Below, one piece after another: positions 8,485 to 17,705 of a stretch of DNA of 64,000 nt. The notes below the pieces were generated by a model, which saw only the letters and a list, made by a program, of their open reading frames with translations, did not search any database and had not been told where the DNA came from. The position numbers were made by a program, and so were the translations under genes. The stretch is from Brevibacterium sp. 'Marine' (GTDB taxonomy: Bacteria; Actinomycetota; Actinomycetes; Actinomycetales; Brevibacteriaceae). Positions within the stretch are counted from its first letter, which is position 1; every line of letters starts with the position of its first letter. Where the stretch lies: positions 3,782,001 through 3,846,000 of the forward strand of contig NZ_CP051626.1 of NCBI RefSeq assembly GCF_012844365.1. The letters run 5' to 3'.

Positions 8485-10023
8485 GTGTCCGCTTTCATCG
8501 ACTGGCTCAACGGGGTCGTGTGGTCGTCCGCCCTCGTCTACCTGTGCCTCGGCGCGGGTGTCTATTTCACGATCCGCTCACGCGTCGTGCAGATCCGCCA
8601 GATCCCCGCCATCTTCAAGCAGATGTTCACCGGCAAGAGCTCCAATGAGGGCGTCTCGTCCTTCCAGGCTCTGGCGATCTCGCTCGCCGGTCGCGTCGGC
8701 GTCGGCAATATCGCAGGTGTCGCCACCGCCATCGGCTTCGGCGGCCCCGGTGCCGTCGTCTGGATGTGGATCTCGGCCCTCCTCGGCGCCTCGACGTCCT
8801 ACGTCGAATCCACCCTGGGACAGATCTTCAAGGAGCAGGACCCCCGCACCGGCGAGTACCGCGGAGGCCCCGCCTTCTACATCGAGAAGGCCTACCGCCA
8901 CACCAAGGCCCGTGGCCTGTTCAAGGTCTACGGCATGGTCTTCGCAGCCGTGACCGTGATCGCCATGTCGTTCATGCTGCCGGGCATCCAGTCCAATGCG
9001 ATCTCCGGCGCCGTCGAGAACGCCTGGAGCATTCCGACCTGGGGCACCGCAATCGCTCTCGTCATCATCATGGGCTTCATCGTCGTCGGCGGCATCAAGC
9101 GCATCGCGCACTTCGCTTCACTGGCTGTGCCTTTCATGGCCGTCATCTACATCATTGCGGCCATCGCAGTGACCATCATCAATGCTGATCAGATCGTTCC
9201 GGTCCTCCAGCTGATGTTCAACTCGGCCTTCGGCATCGACGCCGGACCGGAAGCGGCCTTCGGCGGCATCATCGGCATGGCGGTCCAGTGGGGCGTCCAG
9301 CGCGGCATCTACTCGAACGAAGCCGGACAGGGCACCGGGCCTCACGCGGCATCGGCCGCCGAGGTCTCCCACCCGTCGAAGCAGGGACTCGTGCAGGCCG
9401 GATCGGTCTACATCGACACCCTCTTCGTGTGCTCGGCGACGGCGTTCATGATCCTCTCGACCGGCATGTACAAGGTCTTCGACGCCGACGGGACGACGAT
9501 CATCGGCACCGGCCGCGGCCAGCTGGCCGAGGAGATCGCGGCGACCCCGGGCGAGAAGTGGCCGCAGGCGGGACTCGATTCGATGATCCACGGTCTCGGT
9601 GCCGGGTTCATCGCGATCTCGATCTTCCTCTTCGCGCTGACCACGATCGTCGCCTACTACTACATGGCCGAGACCAACCTCGTGTATCTGCTCGGCAAGG
9701 CCAAGAACACCATGGTGCTCGCGGTCGGCAAGCGCGTGCTGCAGCTGCTCATCCTCGTCGCCGTCGCCGTCGGTGCGATGTCGACGGCCGGCAGCGCCTG
9801 GGCGCTCGGTGACATCGGCGTGGGCCTCATGGCCTGGCTGAACATCATCGGCATCCTCATCCTGCAGCAGCCGGCGTTCAAGCTCCTGCGCGACTTCGAA
9901 CGCCAGACCAAGCTCGGCTTGGACCCGGTGTTCGAGCCCGAGAAGATCGGCGTGCGCAACGCCGACTTCTGGGATCAGCGGGTGGCGCGGCTCAAGGCCG
10001 GCGAGGCGGTGCCGAAAGGCTGA
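8485..10023 (+). CDS. Alanine/glycine:cation symporter family protein
   Basis: AGCS-family sodium-coupled amino-acid symporter of 512 residues with about ten hydrophobic segments. The family signature GNIAGVATAIGFGGPGAVVWMW lies near residues 75-96 (read in parts: GNIAGVATAI, GPGAVVWMW), and NEAGQGTGPHAASAAE is the conserved ligand-site loop. It takes up alanine or glycine across the plasma membrane. I prefer the GTG at 8485, preceded by ATGGAGAA; an in-frame GTG at 8446 is an alternative if the transcript is leaderless. Single gene followed by a strong hairpin. Confidence 0.92.
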   Translation: MSAFIDWLNGVVWSSALVYLCLGAGVYFTIRSRVVQIRQIPAIFKQMFTGKSSNEGVSSFQALAISLAGRVGVGNIAGVATAIGFGGPGAVVWMWISALLGASTSYVESTLGQIFKEQDPRTGEYRGGPAFYIEKAYRHTKARGLFKVYGMVFAAVTVIAMSFMLPGIQSNAISGAVENAWSIPTWGTAIALVIIMGFIVVGGIKRIAHFASLAVPFMAVIYIIAAIAVTIINADQIVPVLQLMFNSAFGIDAGPEAAFGGIIGMAVQWGVQRGIYSNEAGQGTGPHAASAAEVSHPSKQGLVQAGSVYIDTLFVCSATAFMILSTGMYKVFDADGTTIIGTGRGQLAEEIAATPGEKWPQAGLDSMIHGLGAGFIAISIFLFALTTIVAYYYMAETNLVYLLGKAKNTMVLAVGKRVLQLLILVAVAVGAMSTAGSAWALGDIGVGLMAWLNIIGILILQQPAFKLLRDFERQTKLGLDPVFEPEKIGVRNADFWDQRVARLKAGEAVPKG

Positions 10024-10103
10024 TGCGAAGCGCGATCGGGATGCAGGCCACTCGGCAGGCAGTCCGGTCGACAGACAACTCGTCCGCCGATCCGCGGGAC
10101 GAT

Positions 10104-10137
10104 ACGAGGCCCGGGACAATGGCGTCCCGGGCCTCGT
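10104..10137 (+). terminator. Hairpin terminator after the symporter
   Basis: 14-bp perfect stem ACGAGGCCCGGGAC / GTCCCGGGCCTCGT (10104-10117 and 10124-10137) with a 6-base loop, 80 bases beyond the symporter stop. Confidence 0.8.
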
Positions 10138-10157
10138 GCCATTCACAGTGGCATCTC

Positions 10158-10229
10158 GTCGAGAAACGGGCTGAATGTCGAGACACGGGTGTCCACGTGC
10201 GTTTCTCGACGCTTGGCCCGTTTCTCGAC
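10158..10229. repeat. Cluster of GTTTCTCGAC repeats
   Basis: GTCGAGAAACGGGC at 10158-10171 is the exact reverse complement of GCCCGTTTCTCGAC at 10216-10229; a third copy of the core, GTTTCTCGAC, is at 10201-10210, and a degenerate TGTCGAGACACGGG lies in between. The cluster sits between two terminators, outside both flanking genes. Confidence 0.75.
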
Positions 10230-10242
10230 GGTTCAGCATGCG

Positions 10243-10278
10243 CAGCGGCCGTCGCCCGGAATCGGGCGACGGCCGCTG
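10243..10278 (-). terminator. Hairpin terminator of the aldolase gene
   Basis: 16-bp perfect stem CAGCGGCCGTCGCCCG / CGGGCGACGGCCGCTG with a GAAT loop, 38 bases beyond the minus-strand fba stop codon. Confidence 0.85.
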
Positions 10279-10316
10279 TCGGTGCGTGGGGCAGCCAGCA
10301 GCTGCCGCAGCTCAGA

Positions 10317-11342
<1,026 letters not shown>

Positions 11343-11460
11343 GTGCGCTCCTTGGTCGATGGGTCGGTGTACTCGTCCGCCACCAGCCTACTCGTTCCGC
11401 CTTGCGCCGCAGAAGCCGTCGACAGCGGCGTCCGCGATGTGCGACGAGATCTGGTACGAC

Positions 11461-11503
11461 GAGGGCCCGTGTGACCGACTCGCAGTCGGTCACACGGGCC
11501 CTC
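11461..11503 (-). terminator. Strong hairpin terminator after the BCCT gene
   Basis: 20-bp perfect stem (11461-11480 with 11484-11503) and a 3-base loop CGC, 38 bases beyond the BCCT stop and 118 bases before the aldolase start. One of the longest perfect stems in the window. Confidence 0.9.
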
Positions 11504-11541
11504 GATCCGTCGGCGGCGCACCGGCCGTCGACGGTGCCGTA

Positions 11542-13506
11542 TCAGTCCGCGGGGGTCGACGTCCCCCTGTCACGGCCGGGCTTGCGCGGCTCCCGAGTCC
11601 CCCCGGAGCGCGACTTCATCCGATCGCCGATGCCGCGGCTGCGCGTGAGTCGGTAGTCGATGCGCTCATCGACCTTGTCACCGAGGTACTCGTCGAAGTC
11701 ATCGGCCAGATGCTCACCGACCTGACGGAACCGCGCCGCACGCTCGATCGCCGCCGTCCGCTGCGCCTCCTTGCCGAAGGCCTTGAGCGTGGACACGCAG
11801 ACGAGGACGAGGATGATGCTGAACGGCAGCGCCGTGAGCAGCGACCCGGCCTGCAGCGCTCCGAGCCCACCGGCGATGAGCAGACCGATCGCCAGCGCAC
11901 CCTCCATCAGCGCCCAGAGGACACGCGACCACAGCGGCGGGTTCGGGTGGCCGCCCGAGGCGAGCATGTCGACGACGAGCGAACCCGAATCCGACGAGGT
12001 GATGAAGAAGATCGCCACGAGGATGATGGCGATGACCGACAGCACCGCACCCAGCGGCAGGTCTCCGAGCACGTCAAAGAGGACACGTTCGGCCACGACG
12101 CCTTCCTCCGGGTCGACGAGGTCGCCGGCGCCGAAGATCTGACGGTGGATGCCGGTGCCGCCCATCACGGAGAACCAGAAGAAGCCGACGATCGACGGCA
12201 CGAGGAGCACACCGGCGATGAATTCGCGCACGGTGCGGCCACGCGAGATGCGGGCGATGAAGACGCCGACGAAGGGTGCCCAGGAGATCCACCAGCCCCA
12301 GTAGAACAGAGTCCAGGAGGAGTTCCACTCCGCGCCTTCGTCACCGGTGTAGGCACCGATGTCGAACGTCATGTCGAAGACATTGGCCAGATACACGCCG
12401 ATCGACTCGACGAAGTTCTGGAACAGGAACAGGGTCGGCCCGAGCACGAGAACCGTGATGAGGAGGATGCCGGCCATCGTGAGGTTGATGTTCGACAGCC
12501 ACTTGATGCCGGCGCCCACGCCCGAGACCACCGAGGCGGTGGCGAGGAAGGTGATGATGACGATGAGGATGACGAGGAACATGTTGTCGTACTCGCCGAC
12601 GACCCCGATGTGTTTGAGTCCGGCCGAGATCTGCTGCACGCCGAGCCCGAGAGAGGTAGCGATGCCGAAGACCGTGCCGCAGATCGCGATGACGTCGATG
12701 ACGTCACCGGCCCACCCCTTGACGAAACGTCCCAGGAGCGGTTCGAGGGCCCAGCGGATGGACAGGGGGCGACCACGGCGGTGGATCGCATAGGCCAGTG
12801 CCATGCCGAGCACTGCGTAGAGCGCCCACGGGTGCAGACCCCAGTGGACGAAGGTCTGGGCCATGCCCAGCTTCGCGTCGTCGATCTCGCTGTCGGGCCA
12901 TCCCGGCTTCGCCCCGGTCGTCGCGTAGGTCAGCGGTTCGGCGACACCGTAGAAGACGAGGCCGATGCCCATGCCCGCGGCGAAGAGCATCGCGAACCAC
13001 GAGAAGATGTTGAATTCCGGTCGGTCGCCATCCTTGCCCAGCCGAATTCTGCCGTACTTGGAGAATCCGACGACGATGGCGAAGACGACGAACAGCCCGA
13101 CGACCAGCATGTAGTACCAGCCGAGGTCGGCGACGACCCAGCCCTGCATCGCAGAGATCACGTCGCCGGTCGACGTTGGGAGCGCAATCGCCAATGCGGC
13201 GACTCCGACGATGATGATCAGCGCCGGCCAGAAGACGGCCGGGGCGATCATGCCCTTGCCGATGCGCACGCCTTGGCGGCGCAGCTTCTCGGTGATCTCC
13301 GCATCGGAGTCGCCTTCGCCGATATGCAGCTTCTCCGGAAGATGAAGCGCTACGGGGTCGGGTTCGCCGATGAGATAATGTTCGGTTTCGGACGGTGTGG
13401 AGGCGGTCGTATCGTCGGCACCGGTGGTTGGTGCCGAGTCCGCCTCGGCGGTCGCGCCGGCCTGCTGGCCGGTCGCGGAGCCGTCGTCCGCGTTGGGGTC
13501 GCTCAT
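11542..13506 (-). CDS. BCCT family transporter (betaine/carnitine/choline type)
   Basis: 654-residue secondary transporter for compatible solutes such as glycine betaine. After an acidic, Ala/Thr-rich N-terminal tail of about 85 residues come twelve hydrophobic segments. GMGIGLVFYGVAEPL matches the BetP-type glycine stretch of TM3, WGLHPWALYAVLGMALAY lies in TM4, and WTLFYWGWWISWAPFVG is the TM8 aromatic box of the family. The C-terminal tail (about 590-654) is Arg/Lys/Asp-rich, like the osmosensing tail of BetP. Both tails suggest osmotic activation (inference). ATG with AAGGG upstream; exact substrate unknown. Confidence 0.93.
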   Translation of the reverse strand: MSDPNADDGSATGQQAGATAEADSAPTTGADDTTASTPSETEHYLIGEPDPVALHLPEKLHIGEGDSDAEITEKLRRQGVRIGKGMIAPAVFWPALIIIVGVAALAIALPTSTGDVISAMQGWVVADLGWYYMLVVGLFVVFAIVVGFSKYGRIRLGKDGDRPEFNIFSWFAMLFAAGMGIGLVFYGVAEPLTYATTGAKPGWPDSEIDDAKLGMAQTFVHWGLHPWALYAVLGMALAYAIHRRGRPLSIRWALEPLLGRFVKGWAGDVIDVIAICGTVFGIATSLGLGVQQISAGLKHIGVVGEYDNMFLVILIVIITFLATASVVSGVGAGIKWLSNINLTMAGILLITVLVLGPTLFLFQNFVESIGVYLANVFDMTFDIGAYTGDEGAEWNSSWTLFYWGWWISWAPFVGVFIARISRGRTVREFIAGVLLVPSIVGFFWFSVMGGTGIHRQIFGAGDLVDPEEGVVAERVLFDVLGDLPLGAVLSVIAIILVAIFFITSSDSGSLVVDMLASGGHPNPPLWSRVLWALMEGALAIGLLIAGGLGALQAGSLLTALPFSIILVLVCVSTLKAFGKEAQRTAAIERAARFRQVGEHLADDFDEYLGDKVDERIDYRLTRSRGIGDRMKSRSGGTREPRKPGRDRGTSTPAD

Positions 13507-13644
13507 AATGCCCTTCGCTTCGAGTTCAGATCCGTCTATCTACTCTGCCGCAATTCACGGACTGCTTCAACGTCGCATTCAGCTTTACCCTGCTATTTTC
13601 GTAGTTTTCGTCCCGATCGGGCAGCGATTCAGTACAGTGACACC

Positions 13645-14964
13645 ATGCCCGCATCCCCGCCGTCACCAGCAGCAACCCGTCTGCGCATATTCAATTGGGC
13701 GCTGTGGGACTGGGGTTCGGCGTCCTTCAATGCCGTGATCATCACCTTCGTGTTCGCTCCGTACCTGACGAAGTCCGTCGCCGCCACCGAGGAAGCCGGC
13801 TCCTCGGCATTGGGCTGGTCGATGGCCGCGGCCGGATTCGTCATCGCCGTCATCGCTCCGGCAGCCGGCACTCGGGCCGACGCCGGGGGTCGGCATCGCC
13901 TGTGGCTGGGTGTGCACACCGGAATCGTCGTGCTCACGATGTTCGGCCTGTTCTTCGTCCGCGACTCCCCCGACTATCTCTGGCTGGGTCTGCTGCTCTT
14001 GGCCGTGGGCAGCGTGTTCTTCGAATTCGCCGAGGTGTCCTACAACGGCATCATGGTCCGCATCACCACCCCCGACAATGTCGGCAAGGTCTCCGGATTC
14101 GGGTGGGGCATGGGCTACGTCGGAGGGCTGGTCCTTCTCGTCGTCCTCCTCGTCCTGGTCATCCAGCCCGAGGTCGGCATCCTCGGCGCCAGCGACGCCG
14201 ACGGACTGAGGTTCCGCATCGTCGCTGTCCTCGCGGCGGTGTGGTTTGCGATCTTCGCGCTTCCCACACTGTTCTCGGCTCCCGGTGCGAAGGTCAAGGG
14301 CACCTCGGGCGGACACCCGATCCGCGCGTTCGTCTCCGATTATGCGGGCCTTGTGCGTCGTCTGGTCCGGATGTGGTCGACCGAGCATCAGACGCTGCGG
14401 TTCTTCATCGCCTCGGCGGTCTTCCGGGACGGTCTGGCCGCGATCTTCTCCTTCGCCGGCGTCCTTGCCGCCGGCAGTTATGGGTTCTCCGCCTCGGAGA
14501 TCATCATCCTCGGTGTGGCAGCGAACGTCGCCGCCGGTGCCGGTGCGATGATTGCCGGGTGGTTCGACGATCGGCTCGGGCCGAAACCCGTCATCATCGC
14601 CGGTCTCATCGTCATCATCGCCGGTGGGCTGCCGATCCTCTTCAGCGCCGAGGCGGCCGTGTTCTGGGTCTGCGCCCTGATCTTGAGCTTCTGCGTCGGT
14701 CCGGTGCAGGCGTCGAGCCGGTCGTTCCTGGCCCGCATCACTCCGCCGGAGTCGGCCGGGGAGAACTTCGGCCTCTACGCCACGACCGGACGGGCCGTGA
14801 GCTTCCTCGGCCCGGCGATGTTCGCCTTGGCGATCACGATCTTCGGCTTCCAGCGGGCGGGAACGCTGGGCATCCTCATCGTTCTGGCGGTCGGTCTGGC
14901 GCTCATCATCCCCGTCCGCCCGGACACCCCGGCCCACTCCATGCAGGCCCGCGCGGAGGCTTAG
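13645..14964 (+). CDS. MFS transporter, UMF1/Atg22-like
   Basis: 439-residue major-facilitator protein with twelve predicted membrane segments. The N-terminal RIFNWALWDWGSASFNAVI and the internal GFGWGMGYVGGLVLL match the UMF1 (Atg22-like) family, known in yeast as vacuolar amino-acid efflux proteins; bacterial substrates are undefined. ATG at 13645 lacks a clear ribosome site and follows TACAGT (13633-13638) by six bases, so the mRNA may be leaderless. It is divergent from the BCCT gene and ends at a hairpin shared with the convergent SRPBCC gene. Confidence 0.9.
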   Translation: MPASPPSPAATRLRIFNWALWDWGSASFNAVIITFVFAPYLTKSVAATEEAGSSALGWSMAAAGFVIAVIAPAAGTRADAGGRHRLWLGVHTGIVVLTMFGLFFVRDSPDYLWLGLLLLAVGSVFFEFAEVSYNGIMVRITTPDNVGKVSGFGWGMGYVGGLVLLVVLLVLVIQPEVGILGASDADGLRFRIVAVLAAVWFAIFALPTLFSAPGAKVKGTSGGHPIRAFVSDYAGLVRRLVRMWSTEHQTLRFFIASAVFRDGLAAIFSFAGVLAAGSYGFSASEIIILGVAANVAAGAGAMIAGWFDDRLGPKPVIIAGLIVIIAGGLPILFSAEAAVFWVCALILSFCVGPVQASSRSFLARITPPESAGENFGLYATTGRAVSFLGPAMFALAITIFGFQRAGTLGILIVLAVGLALIIPVRPDTPAHSMQARAEA

Positions 14965-15000
14965 CCCGACCCTGATGCGGAACTTGCGCGCCGTTCTCAG

Positions 15001-15045
15001 GGAGAAGAATGTTGATTTCAGCGGCGAGAATCAACATTCCTCTCC
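15001..15045. terminator. Bidirectional hairpin between convergent MFS and SRPBCC genes
   Basis: 11-bp stem GAATGTTGATT / AATCAACATTC (15007-15017 and 15029-15039), extended after one mismatch by GGAGA/TCTCC. It is AT-rich relative to its surroundings. Confidence 0.75.
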
Positions 15046-15057
15046 CGCGGAATCGCC

Positions 15058-15588
15058 CTATGCGAGCTCGCTCGGTTGCGAGTTCGCACGGTTGACGGTT
15101 CCGCTGCGAGCCAGCAGCCCGTCGATCTGGTTGATCGCCCCGGTCGAGCCTTCGATGACACCCATCTCCAGGACGGTGCGCAGTCCCTCCACCGAGTCGA
15201 AGACCGATTCATAGGTGGCACGTGTCCCGGTCTCGGTTGCCTCGAAGCGGTAGACGCAGCTGCTTCCGGGCATCGACTCGACAACCGTGAAGTCCTCATC
15301 GGCGAAGTAATCGCGGAACTCCAAACGTGTGGGACGATCGACGGCGGTCAGCTCCCACAGCCCGCAGAACTTCTCGCCCTCCGGGCTCGTCATGTAGTAC
15401 GTGACTCTGCCGCCGGGTGCGAGCGAATGGTCGACGACCGTGGCCGGGTACGTCGGAGGTCCCCAGATCTGCTCGAGCTGTCGGGGGTCGGCGTAGACCT
15501 CCCACACTCGTTCGAGCGGCGCCGCGAATTCGGCGACGATCGTCAGCGTCAGTGTCTCTTCGTCATGAAATGTGTCGATGACCGGCAT
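15058..15588 (-). CDS. SRPBCC (AHSA1/START-like) domain protein
   Basis: 176-residue hydrophobic-pocket protein. The pattern EFAAPLERVWEVYADPRQLEQIWGPP, followed by GGRVTYYMTSPEGEK, is typical of the AHSA1 branch (activator of Hsp90 ATPase homologue 1-like) of the Bet v1 fold. Ligand and reaction are unknown. It lies 31 bases downstream of an ArsR regulator gene on the same strand; ArsR plus SRPBCC is a widespread two-gene unit in which the regulator controls the pair. Confidence 0.9.
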   Translation of the reverse strand: MPVIDTFHDEETLTLTIVAEFAAPLERVWEVYADPRQLEQIWGPPTYPATVVDHSLAPGGRVTYYMTSPEGEKFCGLWELTAVDRPTRLEFRDYFADEDFTVVESMPGSSCVYRFEATETGTRATYESVFDSVEGLRTVLEMGVIEGSTGAINQIDGLLARSGTVNRANSQPSELA

Positions 15589-15619
15589 GGCTGCTCCTTA
15601 AGCATTGCGGTGGTTTTCC

Positions 15620-15961
15620 TCACGACCCGGCCTGTTCGTCCCCGGCCAGAAGGTCGTCGATTCTCTGCACTCGTTCGACCCACTGGTCTTCGAGTTCGGC
15701 GAGCATGCTCCTGATGGTGCGAAGCGGACCCACCTCTGCGTGGGCGATCTGCCGTTTGCCGACTCGGCGCTTCGTCACCAGTCCTGCACGTTCGAGGACA
15801 GCAACGTGCTTCTGCACTGCGGCGAAGCTCATGTCGTAGCCGGCTGCCAGATCGGACACCGAAAGTCCCTCTCCTGTGACTCGGCGCACGATATCGCGCC
15901 GGGTGCGGTCGGCCAATGCCTGGAACAGCGCATCGACTTCGTCGTCGAGAACGGCTTTCAT
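15620..15961 (-). CDS. ArsR/SmtB family transcriptional repressor
   Basis: 113-residue winged-helix repressor. ALFQALADRTRRDIVRRV and LSVSDLAAGYDMSFAAVQKHVAVLERAGLV form the ArsR DNA-binding core; the recognition helix is SFAAVQKHVAVLE. No cysteine metal site of the ArsR or CadC kind is visible, so metal sensing is unlikely and it resembles the SdpR-like subgroup. I use the ATG at 15961; an ATG at 15973 lies inside the palindrome. The palindrome at 15971-15992, just upstream, is probably its own operator. Confidence 0.92.
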   Translation of the reverse strand: MKAVLDDEVDALFQALADRTRRDIVRRVTGEGLSVSDLAAGYDMSFAAVQKHVAVLERAGLVTKRRVGKRQIAHAEVGPLRTIRSMLAELEDQWVERVQRIDDLLAGDEQAGS

Positions 15962-15970
15962 ACACCCAAT

Positions 15971-15992
15971 CATACAACCGACTGGTTGTATG
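15971..15992. promoter_or_regulatory. ArsR operator (perfect palindrome)
   Basis: CATACAACC-GACT-GGTTGTATG, a perfect 9-bp inverted repeat ending 10 bases upstream of the arsR-like start codon. Location and symmetry fit autoregulation by the adjacent repressor; this is inferred. Confidence 0.7.
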
Positions 15993-16028
15993 TAAATAGT
16001 GGAGGATGAACTTTCCGAGCCCGAATCA

Positions 16029-16074
16029 TTGACATCGATGATTGAACACGCGTTTAATATTAAACATGCGTTCA
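16029..16074 (+). promoter_or_regulatory. Promoter and overlapping operator of the TetR-exporter operon
   Basis: TTGACA at 16029-16034, 18-base spacer, TTTAAT at 16053-16058, which puts transcription start at about 16065, next to the ATG at 16066. A 32-base palindrome (16043-16074, 13 of 16 paired positions, halves ending TGAAC/TTCA) covers the -10 box, start site and start codon. It is a probable TetR autorepression site on a leaderless mRNA (inference). Confidence 0.65.
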
Positions 16075-16767
16075 ACCTCTTCGGATTCGCGTGCGAACCG
16101 ATCACCCAATTCGTCCCCGGAGACCGCGGTCCGGATCCGCTCCGCTGCGATCGAGACCTTCGCCGAACGTGGTTTCGCGAAGTCGACGATCCGTGCGATC
16201 GCCGCCGCCGCCGACGTCTCCCCCGGGCTCGTCATCCACCATTTCGGGTCGAAGGACGGACTGCGCCGCGCCTGCGATGACTTCGTCTTCTCGGCGATCG
16301 CGGACGCCAAGGCGGCCAATGCCGACTACGCGACGGAGGCGGTGCGAGAGATCTTCGCCAGCAGCGACATGTCGCTGAACATCGACTACCTCACCAAGTC
16401 GCTGCTCGATCCCTCGGATCATGGTCAGCGCTATTTCGATCACTACGTCGACCTCGTCGAGGGCTATATCCGACACGGCTTCGCCGGTTACGAATTCCGC
16501 ACCAGCGACACCGACGTCCGTGGTCAGGCGGCGACGATCGCCGCCCTCGCGCTGGCCCCGTCGATCCTCGGATCCCGCCTGCAGAAGGCGCTGGGGACCG
16601 CGGACTTCCCCGAGACGATGTCCCGGCTCGCCCCCCACCTCTACGACCTCTACTTCCACGGCGTCATCACCGCCGCCCCCGACACAGCATCCGCGGACTC
16701 CGCGGCTCCCGACCGCACCGAGACACCGACAGCACACCGCACCGACGAAGGAGACGAGAAGCGATGA
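16066..16767 (+). CDS. TetR/AcrR family regulator of the adjacent ABC exporter
   Basis: 233 residues. The helix-turn-helix region [20 protein letters not shown] followed by [21 protein letters not shown] is a typical TetR DNA-binding domain near residues 35-75; the tail (about 205-233) is Ala/Thr/Asp-rich and probably disordered. The ATG at 16066 has no ribosome site and sits at the predicted start of transcription. Its stop overlaps the next gene's start by 4 bases (ATGA), so regulator and exporter form one operon. Drug-responsive derepression is the usual logic of such operons (inference). Confidence 0.92.
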   Translation: MRSTSSDSRANRSPNSSPETAVRIRSAAIETFAERGFAKSTIRAIAAAADVSPGLVIHHFGSKDGLRRACDDFVFSAIADAKAANADYATEAVREIFASSDMSLNIDYLTKSLLDPSDHGQRYFDHYVDLVEGYIRHGFAGYEFRTSDTDVRGQAATIAALALAPSILGSRLQKALGTADFPETMSRLAPHLYDLYFHGVITAAPDTASADSAAPDRTETPTAHRTDEGDEKR

Positions 16768-17705
16768 GAACGACGACAGCTCCGACGACCCACAGCCGTC
16801 GGACCGGGGAAGAGGCACCCGCGATCACCCTCGCCGAGGTGGTCAAATCCTTCGGTCGCGCACGTGCCCTCGACGGCCTCGACCTCGAGGTCGCCCGCGG
16901 GGAGGTCCACGGCTTCCTCGGCCCCAACGGTGCCGGCAAATCGACGACGATCCGCATCCTGCTGGGGATCCTCCGCGCCGATGCGGGACGGATCCGCCTC
17001 CTCGGCGAGGACCCGTGGTCGCATGCGGTCCCACTCCATCGGCGACTCGCCTACGTCCCGGGGGACGTGGAGCTGTGGCCGGGGCTGACCGGCGGTGAGG
17101 CGATCGACCTGTTCTCCCGGCTCCGCGGCGGAGTCGATGTCCGCAAGCGCGACGAACTCATCGAACGCTTCGACCTCGACCCCAGAAAGAAGGGCCGGAC
17201 GTACTCGAAGGGCAATCGGCAGAAGGTCGCGCTCATCTCCGCACTGGCCTCGGATGTCGAGCTCCTGCTGCTCGACGAACCGACCGCGGGCCTCGACCCG
17301 CTCATGGAGGCCGTGTTCCAGGAGTGCATCCGCGAGGCGAAGGAGGACGGTCGCACGGTGCTGCTCTCGAGCCACATCCTCGCCCAGGTCGAGGCGCTGG
17401 CCGACCGGATCTCGATCATCCGGGCCGGCCGCATCGTCGAGACCGGTACTCTGTCGGATCTGCGCCACCTGTCGCGGACGACGATCACCGTTCAGGTCGA
17501 GCGGGACATCCCCGCTCTGACTCGGATGGCCGGAGTCCACGATCTCGTCCGCGAGGGTGCGCAGCTGCACTTCAGCGCCGACGCCGCTCACCTGCCGGAC
17601 CTCATGCGCACCCTCGGCGAGCACGACGTCGAGTCGCTGACGGCCACGCCGCCGACGCTCGAGCAGCTGCTGCTGCGCCACTACGGCAAGGAGGTCGGAT
17701 CATGA
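16764..17705 (+). CDS. ABC-2 exporter ATP-binding protein (drug-resistance type)
   Basis: 313-residue ATPase: Walker A GPNGAGKS near residues 53-60, a signature of the form YSKGNRQKV in place of LSGGQ (common in this exporter branch), Walker [13 protein letters not shown] and an H-loop SSHIL. A C-terminal domain of about 90 residues follows, as in DrrA-like proteins. It powers the permease encoded next, with which it overlaps by 4 bases. It probably exports an antibiotic, lipid or polyketide-like compound; substrate not determinable. Confidence 0.93.
   Translation: MRTTTAPTTHSRRTGEEAPAITLAEVVKSFGRARALDGLDLEVARGEVHGFLGPNGAGKSTTIRILLGILRADAGRIRLLGEDPWSHAVPLHRRLAYVPGDVELWPGLTGGEAIDLFSRLRGGVDVRKRDELIERFDLDPRKKGRTYSKGNRQKVALISALASDVELLLLDEPTAGLDPLMEAVFQECIREAKEDGRTVLLSSHILAQVEALADRISIIRAGRIVETGTLSDLRHLSRTTITVQVERDIPALTRMAGVHDLVREGAQLHFSADAAHLPDLMRTLGEHDVESLTATPPTLEQLLLRHYGKEVGS

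Noticed and set aside
17324..17701. Longer N-terminus for the ABC-2 exporter permease
   Set aside because: It would overlap the ATPase gene by 380 bases; the ATG at 17702 has the standard ATGA overlap.
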